DNA from: an uncultured Lachnospiraceae bacterium
Lineage (GTDB): Bacteria; Bacillota; Clostridia; Lachnospirales; Lachnospiraceae
Reading direction: 5' to 3'
Assembly: GCA_946558465.1 (NCBI GenBank)
Contig: CAMNTM010000004.1
Location: 204,524 to 268,523 of the forward strand
DNA: 64,000 nucleotides
Made by a program: the position numbers and the translations under genes. A model generated the notes under the pieces. That model had not been told where the DNA came from and did no database searches. It saw nothing but the letters and a program-made list of their open reading frames with translations. Below are positions 39,201 through 48,401 of the stretch, in pieces. The first letter of the stretch is position 1. Every line of letters starts with the position of its first letter.

Positions 39201-39639
39201 GACAACTGTCCGCCATAATTCGAACAAGACGTTCCTCAATCTGCTCTTTCTCAATCAATGAATCCATAAAAGCGTCAAAGCTTGTGATAACTGTAACCTG
39301 TTCCTCCTCCATCACGGCCCGGACAACCTCCATGCGCTGCTTTATCAGCTCCCTGCTCCTTATATCCGCTTGATAAAACAAAAGGTCCTTTGCCGGATAC
39401 AAATATGCCGCAGAGTCAAGAAAACGATATTCCTCATATACCTGCTTTGCTTTCGACTCACTGGAACAAGCGATGACCCTATACTTACAGCCATCGCTAA
39501 GTGCATACATCATATGTGATTTCTGCGAATTCACGCACCCGGAAATCCGAACCACACCGGGACCTGCTTTACGCAGCTTATAAATCTCTTCAAATTCCGC
39601 CAGTTCCTTAAGCGGGGCTGTCAGAGCCTGCATAAACAT
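36292..39639 (-). CDS. mfd: Transcription-repair coupling factor
   Basis: 1115 aa; [37 protein letters not shown] motifs. Confidence 0.97.
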   Translation of the reverse strand: [1115 protein letters not shown]

Positions 39640-39692
39640 GCCTCCTTATTCCTTTTAAACATCAAGTCGAACAAATATGGCCGCAAAGGAAT

Positions 39693-40277
39693 CTAAACTG
39701 CGTCCGGCTTTATCCTGCGGTTGTATTCATTCATCGCAGACTCCATCTCCCCGGAAAGAATTCTTCCGGCGGCGTCCGCCGCATGATTATATGCCTCCTC
39801 CATCTGCCTCCTTTCCTCTTTGGAAAAACGGCTGAGCACATAGTCTGCCAGATTATACTCCCTTGGTTTTTCACCGATTCCTATCTTAATCCGTGCAAAC
39901 ACATCTGTTCCAAGATTTGCAATAATATTCTTTATTCCATTATGTCCTCCGGCACTTCCCTTACCCCGGATACGGATCTGTCCCGGATTCAGACTGATGT
40001 CATCATAAACAACCAAAAGCTCCTTCTGCGGATTTATTTTAAAGTAATCCACAAGACCGCGGATGCTTTCTCCGCTCAGATTCATATAAGTCTGCGGCTT
40101 CACCAAAACAGCCTTATGCCCCTCTATAATACCCTTTCCGATATAGGCGCGGCTTTTTTTTATTTCCACCGGTATATTATATTTATCAGCAAGCACATCT
40201 ATCACATCAAATCCTACATTATGTCTTGTTCCTTCATATTTAAGCGTCGGATTTCCCAATCCTGCAATAATAAACAT
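39693..40277 (-). CDS. pth: Peptidyl-tRNA hydrolase
   Basis: IAGLGNPTLKYEGTRHNVGFDV, GSAGGHNGIKNI. Confidence 0.97.
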   Translation of the reverse strand: MFIIAGLGNPTLKYEGTRHNVGFDVIDVLADKYNIPVEIKKSRAYIGKGIIEGHKAVLVKPQTYMNLSGESIRGLVDYFKINPQKELLVVYDDISLNPGQIRIRGKGSAGGHNGIKNIIANLGTDVFARIKIGIGEKPREYNLADYVLSRFSKEERRQMEEAYNHAADAAGRILSGEMESAMNEYNRRIKPDAV

Positions 40278-40418
40278 CTATTTTTGCCACCTCTTATTTT
40301 TTCTTCTATTCATTCTACAGGAAGATACCAGGTTTGTCACGAAAAAAAGCCGTATATTTTCTTATCTTTTTTCATACATTGTATAAACCAACTATTATCC
40401 AAAATACAGGAGGCTGTT

Positions 40419-40853
40419 ATGAGTTCCAAAACCAAAATTGTTGTACTGCATATGAAAGAGATTATTTACACGGCCATATTTGCCGTATTAGCAATAGTAT
40501 TGATTCTGCTGTTGATTTTTATGTTTCTTCCCAAAAATGAAAGTGTAAAGGACTCGGGAAATACTTACACACCTGGTGTTTATACTTCTACCGTCACACT
40601 GAACAATACAGCTCTTGAGGTAGAGGTCACGGTAGATGAATCTCACATCAACTCCATTCGTTTTTCAAATCTTGATGAGACTGTTGCCACAATGTTTCCT
40701 CTGATTCAACCGACCATTGAAGACATTGCAGAACAAGTTTACGCCAGCCAGTCTCTTGAAAATATTCAGTATTCTGAAGAAAACCCGTATACTTCACAGG
40801 TGATTCTGGGCGCAATTGATGATGCACTAAAAAAAGCCGTAACTACCGAGTAG
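40419..40853 (+). CDS. Membrane-anchored protein with degenerate FMN-binding-like domain
   Basis: ATG 40419 with RBS aggagg; one TM then TYTPGVYTSTVTLNNTALEVEVTVDESHI...NPYTSQVILGAIDDALKKA. Confidence 0.7.
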   Translation: MSSKTKIVVLHMKEIIYTAIFAVLAIVLILLLIFMFLPKNESVKDSGNTYTPGVYTSTVTLNNTALEVEVTVDESHINSIRFSNLDETVATMFPLIQPTIEDIAEQVYASQSLENIQYSEENPYTSQVILGAIDDALKKAVTTE

Positions 40854-40865
40854 TTATGGCTTTTT
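40835..40865 (+). terminator. Terminator whose stem contains the stop codon
   Basis: AGCCGTAACTAC-cga-GTAGTTATGGCT then TTTTAT; stop TAG at 40851-40853. Confidence 0.85.
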
Positions 40866-40914
40866 ATCTGCTGAAACATAATATACCAGACGGAAGAACC
40901 TTTACACAATGGTC

Positions 40915-41178
40915 CTATCCTTCAACAATCAGGTATCTTCCGTCGGAAACTGCAAATACCTCTGACGCTTCTTCCAGCTCTTCATCCGACATATGTTCTA
41001 CATCCAGTCCTTCCTGTTCAAAAAACTCCCGTACCTCTTCCATGCTGTCCACGACAACCGCCATACAGTCTTCCAGGAAGGCTTCTGCCTCCACAAGCGT
41101 CTCCGCAACCGGCTCATCAAAAAGCTGGGACTGGTTCTCAAGAAATGCCTCCAGGCATTCTTCGTCGTACTCATACAT
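40915..41178 (-). CDS. Small acidic hypothetical protein
   Basis: 87 aa from MYEYDEECLEAFLENQ; RBS aaggaggtgtacatt. Confidence 0.7.
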   Translation of the reverse strand: MYEYDEECLEAFLENQSQLFDEPVAETLVEAEAFLEDCMAVVVDSMEEVREFFEQEGLDVEHMSDEELEEASEVFAVSDGRYLIVEG

Positions 41179-41203
41179 CGCTAATGTACACCTCCTTCTT
41201 CCT

Positions 41204-41241
41204 CCCTCCGTGTACAAGAGGATATATTTGTACACGGAGGG
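41204..41241 (-). promoter_or_regulatory. Perfect 14-bp hairpin just upstream of the acidic-protein RBS
   Basis: CCCTCCGTGTACAA-N10-TTGTACACGGAGGG, no U-tract either side. Confidence 0.75.
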
Positions 41242-41253
41242 CATCGTCTTGCC

Positions 41254-41901
41254 TTACACAAACTGCAGCAGCTCTTCTGCCTTATCTATTATATATTCTG
41301 CATCTGCAGCTTTTAGTTCTTCTTTTGTCCGAAATCCCCAGGAAACACAAATTGTTTTCACTTTGGCATTCCTTCCGGTACGCGCATCCACCTCGGAATC
41401 ACCCACATACAGACATTCCTCCAACGGCACACCCAGCTTTTCTGCTGCCAGATAGATACCGGCCGGATCTGGTTTTCTTGGAATCTCATCCTTTTGACCC
41501 TGAACATAATCAAACATATCATCCCCGCACATGGCTCGAACTACTTTAACCGTCTGCCTGTGCGGTTTATTCGAAAGTACTGCCGTCTTAATCTGCTTTT
41601 CCCTCATTACCTGCAGCACATTAAGAATTCCGTCATAAGGAACCGCATGAAAGGTACAGTTCTCGTCAAATATACGCCCGTAAATTCTCATTCCCTCATC
41701 AATCCTTGTCTCAGCCCCGCAGCCGGCTGCTTCAAGTGAATGCTCCATCAAATATCGTGCTCCATTTCCCACGAAGCTGATACACTGCCTGGCTGTAATC
41801 TGGGGAAGTCCCATCTCCTTTAGTGTCAGCCCTACAGAATGTATAAGGGAATCTCTAGTATCTCCTAAGGTTCCATCCAAATCGAAGATACATGCTTTCA
41901 T
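41254..41901 (-). CDS. HAD-family hydrolase (phosphoglycolate phosphatase-like)
   Basis: CIFDLDGTLGDT, VLSNKPH, YVGDSEVDARTGRNA. Confidence 0.93.
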   Translation of the reverse strand: MKACIFDLDGTLGDTRDSLIHSVGLTLKEMGLPQITARQCISFVGNGARYLMEHSLEAAGCGAETRIDEGMRIYGRIFDENCTFHAVPYDGILNVLQVMREKQIKTAVLSNKPHRQTVKVVRAMCGDDMFDYVQGQKDEIPRKPDPAGIYLAAEKLGVPLEECLYVGDSEVDARTGRNAKVKTICVSWGFRTKEELKAADAEYIIDKAEELLQFV

Positions 41902-41985
41902 GCTCCACCATTCCTTTCCATATGTAACTCTGGTATCATCATAATATGAACCTATATAAAATGCAAGCGAAACATCACGATTTTA

Positions 41986-42028
41986 AACAGCCAGCCCTGT
42001 GCCAAATAAGGCTTACAGACTGGCTGTT
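41986..42028 (-). terminator. Hairpin downstream of sigG
   Basis: AACAGCCAG...CTGGCTGTT with inner CTGT/ACAG and GCC/GGC pairing. Confidence 0.6.
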
Positions 42029-42034
42029 CTGCTT

Positions 42035-42811
42035 TTATGTCAAATACTGGCGCATAAGGCGGAGCGCATTTTTTTCCAGCCGGCTGACCTGAGCCTGGGA
42101 AATTTTCACCTCTTCGGCCACCTCCATCTGAGTTTTGCCTTCAAAAAATCGAAGTGTAATAATATGCCGTTCCCTGTCACTTAAGTGCTCCATTGCCGCC
42201 TGGAGAGACAGATTTTCTACCCATCGTTCTTCTTTATTTTTCGTGTCACTTATCTGATCCATTACATAAAGTGCATCTCCGCCGTCATTGTACACCGGTT
42301 CCTGAAGACTCATCGGAACCTGGATTGCATCCAGTGCAAATACAATATCCTCCTTTGAGATGCCGATCTCCTCCGCAATCTCCTGCACTGTAGGCTCCTT
42401 CATATTGCGCTTTACATAATTTTCTTTCGCGTAGATTGCTTTATAGGCCGTATCTCTTAAGGAACGGCTGACTCTGATTGAATTATTGTCTCTCATATAT
42501 CTCCGGATCTCTCCGATAATCATTGGCACCGCATAAGTGGAAAACTTCACGTCAAGCTCCGTGTTGAAGTTATTAATCGCCTTAATCAGTCCGATACAGC
42601 CAATCTGAAATAAATCATCCGGGTTCTCCCCGCTTGCCCCGAAACGCTTAATAACACTAAGTACAAGTCTTAAATTCCCCTTAATATACTCTTCCTTCGC
42701 CTTCTCATCGCCTGCCTTAATGCGTGCAAAAAGCGCGTCTCTCTCCTCCTCCTTCAGTACCGGAAGCTTCGCTGTATTTACTCCGCATATTTCTACTTTT
42801 CCCTGTGCCAT
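42035..42811 (-). CDS. sigG: RNA polymerase sporulation sigma factor SigG
   Basis: 258 aa; [41 protein letters not shown]. Confidence 0.95.
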   Translation of the reverse strand: MAQGKVEICGVNTAKLPVLKEEERDALFARIKAGDEKAKEEYIKGNLRLVLSVIKRFGASGENPDDLFQIGCIGLIKAINNFNTELDVKFSTYAVPMIIGEIRRYMRDNNSIRVSRSLRDTAYKAIYAKENYVKRNMKEPTVQEIAEEIGISKEDIVFALDAIQVPMSLQEPVYNDGGDALYVMDQISDTKNKEERWVENLSLQAAMEHLSDRERHIITLRFFEGKTQMEVAEEVKISQAQVSRLEKNALRLMRQYLT

Positions 42812-42982
42812 GTTAAAGAACCTCCTCCAGATGCATTACGTATTTTTATCTAGTAAAATGATTCTCCATATCCTCTTTTGTTATTCCAATCCTAGAAAAA
42901 TTTAAAAAAGTTTTAGCCCTTGACAACTTGAAATTCTCTGTATTTTCTATCATACTATTAATGAAAAGAAAGGGGAATTAAC

Positions 42983-44272
42983 ATGGGACATTTGACAACA
43001 AGAGATGCTTATAAAAATTTAGAAGAACGAATTAACTGGTTTACGCAGGGCGCCCCTCCCTCTGATACCTTATATAAGATACTTCAGGTGCTGTACACAG
43101 AAAAAGAGGCAAAATGGGCTGCACTCCTCCCGGTCCGTCCATTCACTCTGAAACGCGCGGCAAAGATATGGGGTACTACGGAAGCAAAGGCAGAAAAGCT
43201 TCTGGACCATCTCTGCGGGAAAGCGCTTCTGGTTGACTCTGAATATCACGGAGAACGTCAATTTGTCATGCCTCCTCCGATGGCAGGATTTATTGAATTT
43301 GCGTTGATGCGTACCAGAGGCGATATCGACCAGAAATATCTGAGTGAGCTTTACTATCAATACATGAATGTAGAAGAAGATTTTGTAAAAAATCTATTCT
43401 TTGCCACAGAAACCCGGCTGGGCAGAGTCTATGTACAGGAGCCCGTTCTGACCAACGATAAAACCAACCACATCCTGGACTATGAGCGTGCTGCTCACAT
43501 TATAGAAGAGGCGGAATATATCGGACTTGGAACATGCTACTGCCGACACAAGATGTATCATGCAGGACATCCCTGTGAAATAAACGCTCCCTGGGATGTA
43601 TGCCTTACCTTCGACAATGTCGCCCGCTCATTAAACGAACACGGTGAATATGCCAGACTGATCTCAAAGGAGGAGGCCAAAGAAGTTCTCCAGCTCTCCT
43701 ACGAAAGCAACCTAGTACAAATCGGAGAAAATGTACGGGAGCATCCTGCCTTCATCTGTAATTGCTGCGGCTGTTGCTGCGAGGCTCTCCAGGCCGCCAG
43801 AAGATTCAGTCCCATGCAGCCGGTGGCAACTACCAACTACATTCCAGAGATTTCCCTGGACACCTGCATAAGCTGCGGAAAATGTGCCAAGGTCTGTCCG
43901 ATTCTGGCAATCCACATGGAAGATGCTGGAAACGGAAATACTAAAAAACCGGAACTTGATACAGAAATCTGTCTCGGCTGCGGTGTCTGTGCCAGAAACT
44001 GCCCGACAAAGTCAATTACTCTGAAACGCCGTCCCATTCAGGTTATTACTCCGGTCAACAGCACACATCGCTTTGTTCTGCAGGCCATTGAAAAAGGTAC
44101 CCTCCAGAACTTAGTATTTGACAATCAGGCTTTTGGGAACCATCGTGCCATGGCAGCAGTATTTGGAACCATATTAAAGCTTCCGCCTCTCAAACAGGCG
44201 CTGGCAAGCAAGCAGTTTAAATCCATATATCTGGATAAACTGCTCTCTATGCACAAGAAGCATCAAAATTAA
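42983..44272 (+). CDS. 4Fe-4S ferredoxin-domain protein
   Basis: DTCISCGKCAKVCPILAI and EICLGCGVCARNCPTKSI, plus CNCCGCCCEAL. Confidence 0.88.
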   Translation: MGHLTTRDAYKNLEERINWFTQGAPPSDTLYKILQVLYTEKEAKWAALLPVRPFTLKRAAKIWGTTEAKAEKLLDHLCGKALLVDSEYHGERQFVMPPPMAGFIEFALMRTRGDIDQKYLSELYYQYMNVEEDFVKNLFFATETRLGRVYVQEPVLTNDKTNHILDYERAAHIIEEAEYIGLGTCYCRHKMYHAGHPCEINAPWDVCLTFDNVARSLNEHGEYARLISKEEAKEVLQLSYESNLVQIGENVREHPAFICNCCGCCCEALQAARRFSPMQPVATTNYIPEISLDTCISCGKCAKVCPILAIHMEDAGNGNTKKPELDTEICLGCGVCARNCPTKSITLKRRPIQVITPVNSTHRFVLQAIEKGTLQNLVFDNQAFGNHRAMAAVFGTILKLPPLKQALASKQFKSIYLDKLLSMHKKHQN

Positions 44273-44286
44273 TTTTTTAGAAAAAG

Positions 44287-44325
44287 CAAAACAGCGGAAA
44301 CAATTTCATCTGTCTCCGCTGCTTT
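44287..44325. terminator. Bidirectional terminator overlapping the mtgA stop codon
   Basis: AAAACAGCGGAAACA...TGTCTCCGCTGCTTT; mtgA stop at 44306-44308 lies in the loop. Confidence 0.75.
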
Positions 44326-45034
44326 GTATTTCTCTTGCCTTTTTCCGGGTAATAAGATTATTATTTACCATGCTGTCAAGTACCTGTCCGACACGCCGGG
44401 AGGCCAGCTCCAGATTGACATCCGGCGAATACATGCTCGGCGCATTGGGCACCCCCGCCAGCATAGCCGCCTCATAATCTGTAAGCTCTGAAGGTTTTTT
44501 GTGAAAATAACCGGCTGCCGCGTCATAGATTCCATAATAATCACTCCCAAAGAAGGCTGTATTTACATACAGCTCAAATATCTCCTCCTTACTGTACTTT
44601 GACTCGATATCAAATACAGCAAACACCTCCGCCGCTTTCCGCTCCATCTTTTTTTCCTGTGTAAAAAGCGTATTTTTGGCAAGCTGTTGTGTAATCGTGC
44701 TTCCGCCCTCCTCAAAGGACATTGCTTTTATATCTACCCATACAGCACGGCAGATTGCAATCGGATCAATACCCGGATGTTTCCTGAATCTGTGATCCTC
44801 CACAGATATAACCGCATTCACATAAAATTCCGGCATATCTGAATAGCGGACAAAATGCTCTCCGGACCGAATCTCCTCGAATCTTTCTTCAATCGATGCC
44901 TGTGACACAGCATCCCGGTACATCTCATAGCCCTTAACTCCATAAAAAAGTCCGATTCCAACTGCGGCCGAAAACAAAATAATAAACAGCATGATTATAA
45001 AGTTTTTAACAGGATGTCTTCTTTTTCTTGTCAT
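44306..45034 (-). CDS. mtgA: Monofunctional GT51 peptidoglycan glycosyltransferase
   Basis: ISVEDHRFRKHPGIDP, GGSTITQQLAKNTL, ELYVNTAFFG. Confidence 0.93.
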   Translation of the reverse strand: MTRKRRHPVKNFIIMLFIILFSAAVGIGLFYGVKGYEMYRDAVSQASIEERFEEIRSGEHFVRYSDMPEFYVNAVISVEDHRFRKHPGIDPIAICRAVWVDIKAMSFEEGGSTITQQLAKNTLFTQEKKMERKAAEVFAVFDIESKYSKEEIFELYVNTAFFGSDYYGIYDAAAGYFHKKPSELTDYEAAMLAGVPNAPSMYSPDVNLELASRRVGQVLDSMVNNNLITRKKAREIQSSGDR

Positions 45035-45162
45035 GTAAGTACCCTTCTATCTTTCTGGACAGATCATCCACCTGCACCATTTCGCATTTTCTTTTCTGTT
45101 CTTCTGTACTTTCTACCCATTATAATCCAATACCCTGTTCATATACAAGTCTTATCCCAAAT

Positions 45163-45190
45163 CTTAAACGAATCTTAAATGAATCCTAAG
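45163..45190 (-). promoter_or_regulatory. Tandem direct repeats (TTTAAG-N5-TTTAAG, 11-bp period) between mtgA and an FAD oxidoreductase
   Basis: Minus strand CTTAGG-ATTCA-TTTAAG-ATTCG-TTTAAG, upstream of TTGTAT-N18-TATAAT. Confidence 0.7.
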
Positions 45191-45283
45191 ATTCTTTCAC
45201 TGTATTTTAACTGAGATTGCTTTTTCCCCCGCTTTTTGCTAATATAAATACAGCACTTTTTCAAATAACGGAGGACCATTACC

Positions 45284-46657
45284 ATGATGAAATATGATGT
45301 GATTATTATCGGCGCCGGACCGGGCGGTATTTTTTCAGCCTATGAACTGGCCAAAAAAAGGCCGGAGCTTAAGGTGGCGGTTTTTGAAGCCGGACATTCT
45401 CTTGAAAAGCGCCGCTGCCCCATTGACGGCGATAAGGTGAAAACATGCATCAACTGCAAAACCTGTGCCATTATGAGCGGCTTTGGGGGAGCCGGAGCTT
45501 TTTCAGACGGAAAATATAATATTACAAATGATTTTGGCGGAACCCTGTATGAATATATCGGGAAGGAAAAAGCAACAAAGCTTATGAAATATGTGGACGA
45601 CATCAATGTCTCTCATGGCGGTGAAGGAACGAAAATGTACTCTACCGCCGGTACAGAATTTAAGAAATCATGCATGCAGAATAAGCTTACTTTACTGGAA
45701 GCATCTGTCCGTCATCTTGGGACAGATATTAATTATGTGGTACTAAAGCAGCTGTATAATGAATTAAAATCCCAGGTGGATTTTTATTTTGATACACCGG
45801 TTGACAGTCTGGATATACTAGAGGATGGATACCGGGTACATTTTAGCGGCGATACAGCGGATTGCAGAAAATGCATTGTCTCCGTAGGCCGCAGCGGAAG
45901 CAAATGGATGGAGCAAGTATGCAGAGAGCTTCACATCCCCACAAAATCCAACCGCGTGGACATCGGCGTCCGTGTAGAACTTCCGGCCGTTATCTTTGCA
46001 CACCTGACCGATGAACTATATGAAAGCAAGATTGTCTACCGCACAGAAAAATTCGAGGACAATGTCCGCACCTTCTGCATGAACCCATACGGAATTGTTG
46101 TAAATGAGAATACAAACGGAATTATCACTGTAAACGGACACAGCTTTGAAGATACAGAAAAAAAGACAGAAAACACAAATTTCGCTCTGCTTGTAGCGAA
46201 ACATTTTTCAGAACCATTCAAGGACAGCAACGGCTACGGCGAGGGCATTGCCCGTCTGTCAAACATGCTTGGCGGCGGCGTAATCGTACAGCGTTTCGGA
46301 GATCTGGAAAGAGGGCGGCGGAGCAATCAAAAGCGGATTGAAGAAGGAACCGTAAGACCTACCCTTGCCGCAACACCGGGAGATCTAAGCTTAGTACTGC
46401 CGAAACGAATTCTTGATGGAATTATCGAGATGATTTATGCTCTCGATAAAATCGCCCCCGGTACAGCCAACGACGATACACTTCTGTACGGAGTGGAAGT
46501 AAAGTTCTACAATATGGAGGTAGAATTAGACAAAAATCTGGAAACCAAATATAAAGGACTTTTTGTAATCGGCGACGGCAGCGGAGTGACACATTCCCTT
46601 TCCCATGCTTCCGCCAGCGGGGTTTATGTGGCGGATAAGATTATCGAGGGGATGTGA
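45284..46657 (+). CDS. NAD(P)/FAD-dependent oxidoreductase
   Basis: VIIIGAGPGGIFSAYELAKK dinucleotide motif; GLFVIGDGSGVTHSLSHASASG. Confidence 0.92.
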   Translation: MMKYDVIIIGAGPGGIFSAYELAKKRPELKVAVFEAGHSLEKRRCPIDGDKVKTCINCKTCAIMSGFGGAGAFSDGKYNITNDFGGTLYEYIGKEKATKLMKYVDDINVSHGGEGTKMYSTAGTEFKKSCMQNKLTLLEASVRHLGTDINYVVLKQLYNELKSQVDFYFDTPVDSLDILEDGYRVHFSGDTADCRKCIVSVGRSGSKWMEQVCRELHIPTKSNRVDIGVRVELPAVIFAHLTDELYESKIVYRTEKFEDNVRTFCMNPYGIVVNENTNGIITVNGHSFEDTEKKTENTNFALLVAKHFSEPFKDSNGYGEGIARLSNMLGGGVIVQRFGDLERGRRSNQKRIEEGTVRPTLAATPGDLSLVLPKRILDGIIEMIYALDKIAPGTANDDTLLYGVEVKFYNMEVELDKNLETKYKGLFVIGDGSGVTHSLSHASASGVYVADKIIEGM

Positions 46658-46694
46658 CGCTGCCGGATATGCTTTAAGAGGACACAATTTATCA

Positions 46695-46720
46695 GGGGGT
46701 GTCGAATAGAAAACACCCCC
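46695..46720. terminator. Hairpin between convergent genes
   Basis: GGGGGTGT-N10-ACACCCCC. Confidence 0.65.
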
Positions 46721-46745
46721 TCCCGTCAAAAAGAAAACATGTACG

Positions 46746-48353
46746 TTATCTGTCCCATTTGTCGGCAAGATTGTGAATCTGGCCTTCAAATTTTGCAAGT
46801 TCTTTATTTGCCAGCCCTTCATTTTTGTAGACTACCTCAAGCAGCCGCTTTGCTGCAGCGATTACACGATTGAATGCTGTCATCTTGCGGGCATGTGCCG
46901 GCTTTTCTGCCTCCTTCTTTGGTTCTCTTATACCTGCTGTCAAAATCCGGCCTGTAGCAAGGTCTACACAGCCTCCCGAATATGGCGCGAACGCCGGGCA
47001 GCCGAACTTCTCTGTTATGGTCTCGGCAAATTCATCCGTCACTGTATCCTCACCATGTACTACAAACACGTGCTTTGGTGCAGTCTTAAAGCCTGAGAGC
47101 CACCGCAGCAGACCATTCATATCTGCATGTCCACTGATACCCTTCAGTGTCTCAATCCTGGCATTTACCTCTACAGTCTCGCCAAAAAGCTTTACACTCT
47201 CTGTACCTTCAATCAGCTTCCGGCCAAGTGTTCCGACTGCCTGATATCCAACAAAGCAAATCGTACACTCACTTCTCCACAAATTGTGCTTCAGATGATG
47301 TCTGATACGGCCGGCCTCGCACATGCCGGATGCAGACAGGATAACCTTCGGCTTGTCATCAAAGTTTATCATTTTCGACTCATCACTTGTAATCGTCGCC
47401 TTAAGTCCCCGGAAAACAAGCGGATTGATTCCCCTTTCAATCAATGCCATAGCATCCTCATCAAAGCAGGATTTTATGTTTTTATGAAAAACGCTGGTTG
47501 CCTCTATGGCCAGAGGACTGTCCACATATACCTCAAAATTTGGATATTCAGGAAGGAGGTCTTTCTCCTTAATCTCACGAATAAAATACAGAAGCTCCTG
47601 TGTACGTCCTACTGCAAAGGAGGGTACGACTACATTTCCTCCTTTTGCAAAGGTTTCTCTTAAAATTCTAGTAAATTCCCCCACATAATCCGGCTTTTCT
47701 GCCGCATGTATACGGTTCCCATAGGTGGATTCGATTACTACATAATCCGCCTCCTCCACATACTGGGGATCCTTGATAATAGGCTGATCCAGATTCCCCA
47801 CGTCTCCGGAAAATACGATCTTTTTCGTCACTCCTTCTTCTGTAATCCACATCTCAATAGCCGCCGATCCAAGAAGATGACCTACATCCGTAAAACGAAT
47901 TTCAATACCATCACATAAGACAATTTTCTGGTTATAATCACAGGGAGCCAGAAGTCTTATCGCCGCTTCTGCGTCCTCCATCTTATACAATGGCTCATAC
48001 TCCGGCCCGCCGCTTCTTTTTGCCTTACGATTATGCCACTCCGCCTCAAATTCCTGAATGTGGGCACTGTCTCGAAGCATAATGCTGCATAGATCTGAAG
48101 TAGCAAACGTAGACACGATCTCGCCCTTAAATCCGTTCTTACACAACAGCGGGACCTTCCCTGAATGGTCGATATGCGCATGAGTCAAAAGCACGTAGTC
48201 AATATCTCCCGGCGCCACTGGAATCTCCTGATTTTCATACAGGTCCGGCCCCTGTTCCATACCGTAATCTACCAGAATATTTTTTCCGCATGCTTCTATC
48301 AGATGACAGCTCCCCGTCACCTCATGGTCCGCTCCAATAAAAGTAAGTTTCAT
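46746..48353 (-). CDS. MBL-fold/beta-CASP RNA metallohydrolase
   Basis: LLTHAHIDHSG, FSGDVGN, ILSASGMCEAGRIRHHL, VHGEDTV. Confidence 0.92.
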   Translation of the reverse strand: MKLTFIGADHEVTGSCHLIEACGKNILVDYGMEQGPDLYENQEIPVAPGDIDYVLLTHAHIDHSGKVPLLCKNGFKGEIVSTFATSDLCSIMLRDSAHIQEFEAEWHNRKAKRSGGPEYEPLYKMEDAEAAIRLLAPCDYNQKIVLCDGIEIRFTDVGHLLGSAAIEMWITEEGVTKKIVFSGDVGNLDQPIIKDPQYVEEADYVVIESTYGNRIHAAEKPDYVGEFTRILRETFAKGGNVVVPSFAVGRTQELLYFIREIKEKDLLPEYPNFEVYVDSPLAIEATSVFHKNIKSCFDEDAMALIERGINPLVFRGLKATITSDESKMINFDDKPKVILSASGMCEAGRIRHHLKHNLWRSECTICFVGYQAVGTLGRKLIEGTESVKLFGETVEVNARIETLKGISGHADMNGLLRWLSGFKTAPKHVFVVHGEDTVTDEFAETITEKFGCPAFAPYSGGCVDLATGRILTAGIREPKKEAEKPAHARKMTAFNRVIAAAKRLLEVVYKNEGLANKELAKFEGQIHNLADKWDR

Positions 48354-48401
48354 ACGTTTAACTCCTTTTTCTTTTATTGTAGCACTTTTTTTACTTTATG
48401 G

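Noticed and set aside
39783-40853. 356-aa plus-strand ORF
   Set aside because: The first two thirds are antisense to pth and its upstream region. Only the part from ATG 40419, with an RBS, looks like a real gene.
42812-42900. Possible sigma-F/sigma-G promoter upstream of sigG
   Set aside because: GGAATA/GGATA and CATTTTA-like elements are present but spacing did not fit the consensus well enough to call.
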